From: Acidovorax delafieldii
GTDB taxonomy: Bacteria > Pseudomonadota > Gammaproteobacteria > Burkholderiales > Burkholderiaceae_C
DNA length: 9,422 nucleotides
Direction: 5' to 3'
NCBI GenBank assembly: GCA_002327945.1
Contig: DCVY01000242.1
Coordinates: 13,975-23,396 of the forward strand
In this document: positions 5,745-9,422 of the stretch, piece after piece
Numbering within the stretch: the stretch's first letter is position 1
How the letters are laid out: every line of letters begins with the position of its first letter
Program-made: the position numbers and the translations under genes
The notes under the pieces: model-generated
Told to the model about the DNA's origin: nothing
What the model saw: only the letters and a program-made list of their open reading frames with translations
Databases searched by the model: none

Positions 5745-7565
5745 TCAGTTTCCCGGTTTCTTCAGCGCGTCTTCCATTGCCTTCAGCGGGTCGTCGGCTG
5801 GAGATGCCTCCGGTTCCGGCATGGGCGCGGCATCGGGCGCTGGCGTCTCGGCGCCTGGAGCCGCTGGCTCGACGTCGCCCGACGGCTCCTCACCATAGGG
5901 TGCGCTGTCGGCGGGTCCACCCAGGGTGTCGCGCATCTGGTCGCCAATGCTCTCCATGTTGTATTCCACCTTGGCGTCCAGCGCTCCCGTGACGATGCCG
6001 GGGAAGGCAATCAGCACGCCCACCATGGTCAGCTGGATCAGCAGGAAGGGAATGGCGCCCTTGTAGATCTGCATCGTGGTGACGGGCTGCATGGTCTTGC
6101 GCGTGACGCGATCGATGTAGGGTTTGTCGGGCGCCACCGAGCGCAGGAAGAACAGTGCAAAACCGAACGGCGGGTGCATGAACGAGGTCTGCATGTTCAC
6201 CGCCAGCAGCACGCCAAACCAGATCAGGTCGATGCCCAGCTTGTCGGCCACGGGCGCGAGCAGGGGCACCACGATGAATGACAGCTCAAAGTAGTCGAGG
6301 AAGAACGCCAGGAAGAACACCATCACGTTCACCGCGATCAAAAAGCCGACCTGGCCGCCGGGCAGCGTGGTGAGCAGGTGCTCCACCCAGATGGGGCCAT
6401 CAGCGGCCTGGAATACCAGGCTGAACGTGGTGGCGCCAATCAGGATGAACATCACGAAGCTCGACAGCTTGGTGGTGGACGCCAGGGCCTGCTTGAGCAG
6501 TTTCATGTCCAGGCGCTTGCGACTCCAGCCCATGATCAAGGCACCCATGGCACCCATGGCGCCGCCTTCGGTGGGGGTGGCAATGCCCAAAAAGATCGTG
6601 CCCAGCACCAGAAAGATCAGCAGCAGGGGGGGAATCAGCACAAAGGTCACGCGTTCGGCCAGGCGTGAAAGCAAGCCCAGCTTGAAGCCCTTGTTGATCA
6701 GCGCAATGACCAGCGCCACGGCCGTGCCACCGCACATGGACACAACCACCTTTTCATCGGTAGGCACGGACGTGACCAGCTCACCCTGCCACCAGGTGTG
6801 CACCTCGGCCATGTGGCGTGCCAGAAAGATCGACACGGTGGCAGACAGCGCGGCCAGAACGGTCAGCGAGGTGTAGCCGCCGCTGCCATTGGGCTCGCGG
6901 TAGCTGCGGGCTTGCGCTGGCAGGGCGGGCACCTGGTGGGGCTTGAACACCGCCAGAAACAGCACATACAGCACATACATGCCCATGAGCATGAAGCCCG
7001 GGATGAAGGCGCCCTTGTACATGTCGCCCACGCTCTTGCCCAGCTGGTCGGCCATCAGGATCAGCACCAGTGACGGCGGAATGATTTGGGCCAGCGTGCC
7101 GGACGCGGCAATCACGCCGCTGGTCAGTCGGCGGTCATAGCCGTAGCGCAGCATGATGGGCAGCGAGATCAGGCCCATGGAGATCACCGATGCAGCCACC
7201 ACGCCGGTGGTGGCTGCGAGCAGGGCGCCCACAAAGATCACCGCCAGTGCCAAGCCACCGCGCATGGGGCCAAAGACCTGGCCCACGGTGTCGAGCAAGT
7301 CTTCGGCCATGCCACTGCGCTCAAGTATCAGTCCCATGAGCGTGAAGAAAGGAACCGCCAGCAAGGTGTCGTTGGCCATGATGCCAATGAGGCGCTGGGG
7401 CAGCCAGGCCAGCACCGAGCTGGGGAAAATGCCCATCTCGATGCCGACAAACCCGAAGAACAGGCCGCAGGCGCCGAGGCTGAAGGCCACCGGAAAGCCC
7501 AGCAGCAGGAACATGATCAGCCCCGCAAACATGAAGGGGGCGAAATTGGTCGCGAAAAATTCCAT
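5745..7565 (-). CDS. dctM: TRAP transporter large permease subunit (DctM/FcbT3 type)
   Basis: This is the main ion-coupled membrane subunit of a TRAP transporter, expected to import an organic acid with Na+ or H+ using the facing binding protein. The 606 residues are mostly hydrophobic helices, starting with FMFAGLIMFLLLGFPVAFSLG. DctM-family signatures include LLAVPFFTLMGLILERSG (68-85), GLISLPIMLRYGYDRRLTSG (131-150), IIPPSLVLILMADQLG (161-176) and GIATPTEGGAMGAMGAL (327-343). It is much longer than a classical DctM of about 425 residues. A stretch at about 210-310 with extra hydrophobic segments is inserted, and the end (about 535-606) is a Pro/Ala/Glu-rich hydrophilic tail. Long members are, from memory, usual in the FcbT3 branch. 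The ATG has GGAG 10 nt upstream, in the 20-bp gap after dctQ, so the two genes are co-transcribed. The substrate cannot be read from this subunit. Confidence 0.95.
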   Translation of the reverse strand: MEFFATNFAPFMFAGLIMFLLLGFPVAFSLGACGLFFGFVGIEMGIFPSSVLAWLPQRLIGIMANDTLLAVPFFTLMGLILERSGMAEDLLDTVGQVFGPMRGGLALAVIFVGALLAATTGVVAASVISMGLISLPIMLRYGYDRRLTSGVIAASGTLAQIIPPSLVLILMADQLGKSVGDMYKGAFIPGFMLMGMYVLYVLFLAVFKPHQVPALPAQARSYREPNGSGGYTSLTVLAALSATVSIFLARHMAEVHTWWQGELVTSVPTDEKVVVSMCGGTAVALVIALINKGFKLGLLSRLAERVTFVLIPPLLLIFLVLGTIFLGIATPTEGGAMGAMGALIMGWSRKRLDMKLLKQALASTTKLSSFVMFILIGATTFSLVFQAADGPIWVEHLLTTLPGGQVGFLIAVNVMVFFLAFFLDYFELSFIVVPLLAPVADKLGIDLIWFGVLLAVNMQTSFMHPPFGFALFFLRSVAPDKPYIDRVTRKTMQPVTTMQIYKGAIPFLLIQLTMVGVLIAFPGIVTGALDAKVEYNMESIGDQMRDTLGGPADSAPYGEEPSGDVEPAAPGAETPAPDAAPMPEPEASPADDPLKAMEDALKKPGN

Positions 7566-7585
7566 GATGAAGATGCTCCGTGGGC

Positions 7586-8218
7586 TCAGCGGGGGGGCGT
7601 GGCGGGTGAGGTGTCCACAGCAGTGCCGGCAGCAGCGGCCTCTTGTTGCTGGCGCAGAATTTCGACCAGCTCCTCTTCGGACGATTTCTCGACGAGGCGG
7701 CCCATGGGGTCAGGCCCCTGGCCGCGCAGGAAGGCGATGCGCTTGATCAACTCGGACCAGCCTTGCAGCATCAGCAGCGTGAAGCCCACCGGCAGGGCCA
7801 CCCACACGGGCCAGCGGATCAGACCACCGGGGTTGCCCGACATTTCGCCGGTCTGGTACATCTGCACGACCAGAGGCATGCTCAGAGAAAGCACCACGAT
7901 ACACAGCGGCGTCAGAAAGAGCGCAAAGCCCACGATGTCGATCCACACCTGCACGCGCTTGGGTAGCCGGCTGTTGACCACGTCAATGCGCACATGCTCG
8001 CGGTGCAGCAGCGTGAACCCGGCGGCCACCAGAAATGACCAGGCAAACAGGTACCACTGCGCTTCCAGAAACGCATTGGAGCTGACCCCGAAAATCTTGC
8101 GCACCAGCGCGTTGATGGCGCTGACGGCGGTGGCGGCAAAAATGAGCCATATCACGTACCTGCCGATGAAGGTGTTGAGTGCGTCTATGGCGCGTGAGAG
8201 TTTGAGTAAAGCCTGCAT
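7586..8218 (-). CDS. dctQ: TRAP transporter small permease subunit (DctQ/FcbT2 type)
   Basis: This is the four-helix membrane subunit that pairs with DctM. Four hydrophobic segments are visible at about 17-38, 52-72, 92-114 and 136-158. The conserved DctQ region is present: EAQWYLFAWSFLVAAGFTLL followed by HREHVRIDVV (72-81). The 210-residue protein ends in a charged tail with EKSSEEELVEILRQQQEAAAA (177-197), which may form a short helix, and then a Pro/Thr-rich end. The ATG start has AGGAG 6 nt upstream. It is the first gene of a dctQ-dctM pair with a 20-bp gap, and lies 181 bp downstream of the ModE-like regulator gene on the same strand. The gene name is used in its generic family sense; substrate specificity is unknown. 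Confidence 0.94.
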   Translation of the reverse strand: MQALLKLSRAIDALNTFIGRYVIWLIFAATAVSAINALVRKIFGVSSNAFLEAQWYLFAWSFLVAAGFTLLHREHVRIDVVNSRLPKRVQVWIDIVGFALFLTPLCIVVLSLSMPLVVQMYQTGEMSGNPGGLIRWPVWVALPVGFTLLMLQGWSELIKRIAFLRGQGPDPMGRLVEKSSEEELVEILRQQQEAAAAGTAVDTSPATPPR

Positions 8219-8282
8219 GGGCGTCTCCTATCGAAAGCTGTGCGTACGGTATGCCCGTCCGGGCACCGATAAGCGCGCGGAA

Positions 8283-8299
8283 TCGACAAATTTTGACAA
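8283..8299 (-). promoter_or_regulatory. Candidate operator palindrome in the dctQ leader region
   Basis: TCGACAAATTTTGACAA at 8283-8299 is symmetric in 6 of 8 pairs around a central T. It stands out as AT-rich in a GC-rich gap, 65 bp upstream of the dctQ ATG. It shares AAATTT and TTTGACA with the palindrome upstream of iclR, though its centre is one base longer. A TTGTCA on the minus strand (8294-8299) could be a -35, but its nearest -10-like CTTATC is 20 bp away. The regulator is unknown. Confidence 0.3.
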
Positions 8300-8389
8300 C
8301 CGCGTGATTCTACGGAGCACTGTAGGCGCAGGCTGACGGCAGCGTGACGGTGTTATCCCCCTGCGGTGGTTCGTTTTGCGGCTTCTAAA

Positions 8390-8398
8390 AGTATAGCA
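8390..8398 (-). promoter_or_regulatory. Extended -10 promoter candidate for dctQM
   Basis: On the minus strand TGC-TATACT (8398 down to 8390) matches an extended -10 element, 5 of 6 to TATAAT plus the TG motif, right after the stop codon of the upstream regulator gene. The -35 position (around CACTGG in the gene end) is poor, as can be tolerated by extended -10 promoters. It would start transcription near 8383 and give a leader of about 165 nt containing the 8283-8299 palindrome and a small hairpin at 8252-8265. Confidence 0.4.
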
Positions 8399-8399
8399 A

Positions 8400-9422
8400 T
8401 CAGGGCTTCTGCCCAGTGCCCGCATTCCGCTTGCGACCGCTGAATCGCCACCACGGCAGCACCGTGCTCATGGCCAGCACTTCGCCGCAGTGCAAGGGGG
8501 TGTAGCCCGGCAGAGCCTGCATGTGCGCCAGCCATTCGGGTGTTTGCAGCAGGGTGCGCAATGCCCGCGTGGCGGGCTGGTTCAGCGTGGATTTGAGGCA
8601 GGCAAGATGGTAGCGCTCATGCACCAGGGGCACAAAATCCAGCCCCCGGGCATGGGCCGCCAGCGCAATGCCCATGCCCACGTCGGCCGCGCCGGCCGCC
8701 ACGGCCTGCGCTACAGCGCCATGCGATGGTTCGTTCAGGTCATAGCCGGTGATGTCTTCGGGGGTGAGCCCGGCCATTGCCAGCAGGTCTCCCAGCAGCA
8801 CGCGCGTGCCGGTGCCCAGCGGTCGGTTCACAAACCGGGCACCGGTGCGCGCTATATCGGCCAGTGTGTGCAGCCGCAAAGGATTGCCGCGCGCAACGAT
8901 CAGCCCCTGGGTGCGCCGCGCAAAGCCAATGATCTTGTGCCACCCCGGTTGCAGCAGCGGGCGGTAGGTGCGCGCCGCCAGCGAATCGGCGGCGGGGTCT
9001 TGCAGCGTGTGAAAGCCTGCCAGCGTGCATCGGCCCTCGTTCAGCGCACGGATGGCGTCCACGCTGCCGGTGAAGCGGATGTCCAGGTGCAGCGCGCCGC
9101 CTTCACCGGGCGTGGCAGCGTGGGCGCGCAGCGCGCCCAGGGCATCGTCGTGGCTGGCATACATGGTGAGCACATGGGTACTGTCGTCAAACGCCACGGC
9201 AAAAGCGCGCTCCAGATCCGCGTGCAGGGCGGCAATCTGCGGTGCCAGGCGTGCCTGGGCCTGGCGCTCGGCCCATAGCAGCTTGGCGCCGAACTCGCTC
9301 AATTGGGCCGACTGGCCCTTGCCCCAGGTGACGAGCTCGCCACCCAGCTGCTCTTCCCAGCGCTTGAGGGCGCCCCACACATGGCGATAGGACAGCCCCA
9401 GCGCGCGCGCGGCGGCAGAGAT
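8400..9422 (-). CDS. ModE-like winged-helix regulator with PBP-like (PF12727-type) domain, 5' end outside window
   Basis: The frame is open to the window edge, so 340 C-terminal residues are visible and the true start lies beyond 9422. A GTG at 9378-9380 is an internal valine: the preceding codons read ISAAARALGLSYRHVWGALK, the recognition part of a ModE/LysR-type winged helix, so starting there would cut the domain. The wing and end of the domain follow (LVTWGKGQSAQLSEFGAKLL). From about visible residue 80 the protein is a periplasmic-binding-type sensor. Its strongest match to the remembered PF12727 family is GLIVARGNPLRLHTLADIAR, then ARFVNRPLGTGTRVLLGDLL, then AVAAGAADVGMGIALAAHA and GLDFVPLVHERYHL. 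Such proteins are often annotated as molybdate- or tungstate-linked regulators, for example near formate dehydrogenase genes, but the ligand here is unknown. It could also control the dctQM genes 181 bp downstream. Confidence 0.85.
   Translation of the reverse strand: MSAAARALGLSYRHVWGALKRWEEQLGGELVTWGKGQSAQLSEFGAKLLWAERQAQARLAPQIAALHADLERAFAVAFDDSTHVLTMYASHDDALGALRAHAATPGEGGALHLDIRFTGSVDAIRALNEGRCTLAGFHTLQDPAADSLAARTYRPLLQPGWHKIIGFARRTQGLIVARGNPLRLHTLADIARTGARFVNRPLGTGTRVLLGDLLAMAGLTPEDITGYDLNEPSHGAVAQAVAAGAADVGMGIALAAHARGLDFVPLVHERYHLACLKSTLNQPATRALRTLLQTPEWLAHMQALPGYTPLHCGEVLAMSTVLPWWRFSGRKRNAGTGQKP

Noticed and set aside
7086..8336. 416-codon open frame on the plus strand across dctM and dctQ
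   Set aside because: The product is His/Gln/Ala-rich low-complexity sequence antisense to two well-supported membrane protein genes.
8490..9278. 262-codon open frame on the plus strand opposite the ModE-like gene
   Set aside because: It is an antisense shadow with Arg/Gln/Gly-rich composition and no recognisable domain.

Overview
The window looks like chromosome of a betaproteobacterium, most likely a Comamonadaceae member (Acidovorax-like). The basis is its high GC, the families present (a TakP/FcbT-type TRAP transporter, adjacent Aat and Bpt, a ModE-like regulator with a periplasmic-binding-type domain) and the style of the GC-rich intergenic palindromes. This placement is from remembered family resemblance, not a database search.

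Layout. 1-390 (+) is the C-terminal part of a PbpG-type peptidoglycan endopeptidase. It converges on a minus-strand block. Read in its own direction, that block is psd (3861-3010, phosphatidylserine decarboxylase), aat (2817-2050), bpt (2053-1292, overlapping aat by 4 bp) and an IclR-family regulator (1237-428). aat and bpt form a translationally coupled pair that tags proteins with Leu or Phe for the ClpS/ClpAP N-degron pathway. psd is separated from aat by 192 bp, and iclR from bpt by 54 bp that contain a 14-bp near-palindrome.

A 444-bp divergent gap (3862-4305) separates psd from a plus-strand TRAP substrate-binding protein (4306-5388) with a twin-arginine-like signal peptide and strong resemblance to the 2-oxoacid-binding protein TakP. 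Facing it on the minus strand are the TRAP membrane subunits dctQ (8218-7586) and dctM (7565-5745). The three genes probably form one transporter built from two convergent transcription units. The 356 bp between them (5389-5744) are full of inverted repeats: four short or long hairpins after the binding-protein gene, then a 178-bp structure bounded by imperfect 27-nt inverted repeats. Upstream of dctQ on the same strand is a regulator cut by the window edge (8400-9422), with a ModE-like winged helix and a PF12727-like substrate-binding domain.

All genes belong to known families and I found no convincing undescribed system. The observations most worth checking are the palindrome-rich intergenic region at 5401-5719, a similar AT-rich palindrome upstream of both iclR and dctQ, and the split arrangement of the TRAP transporter.
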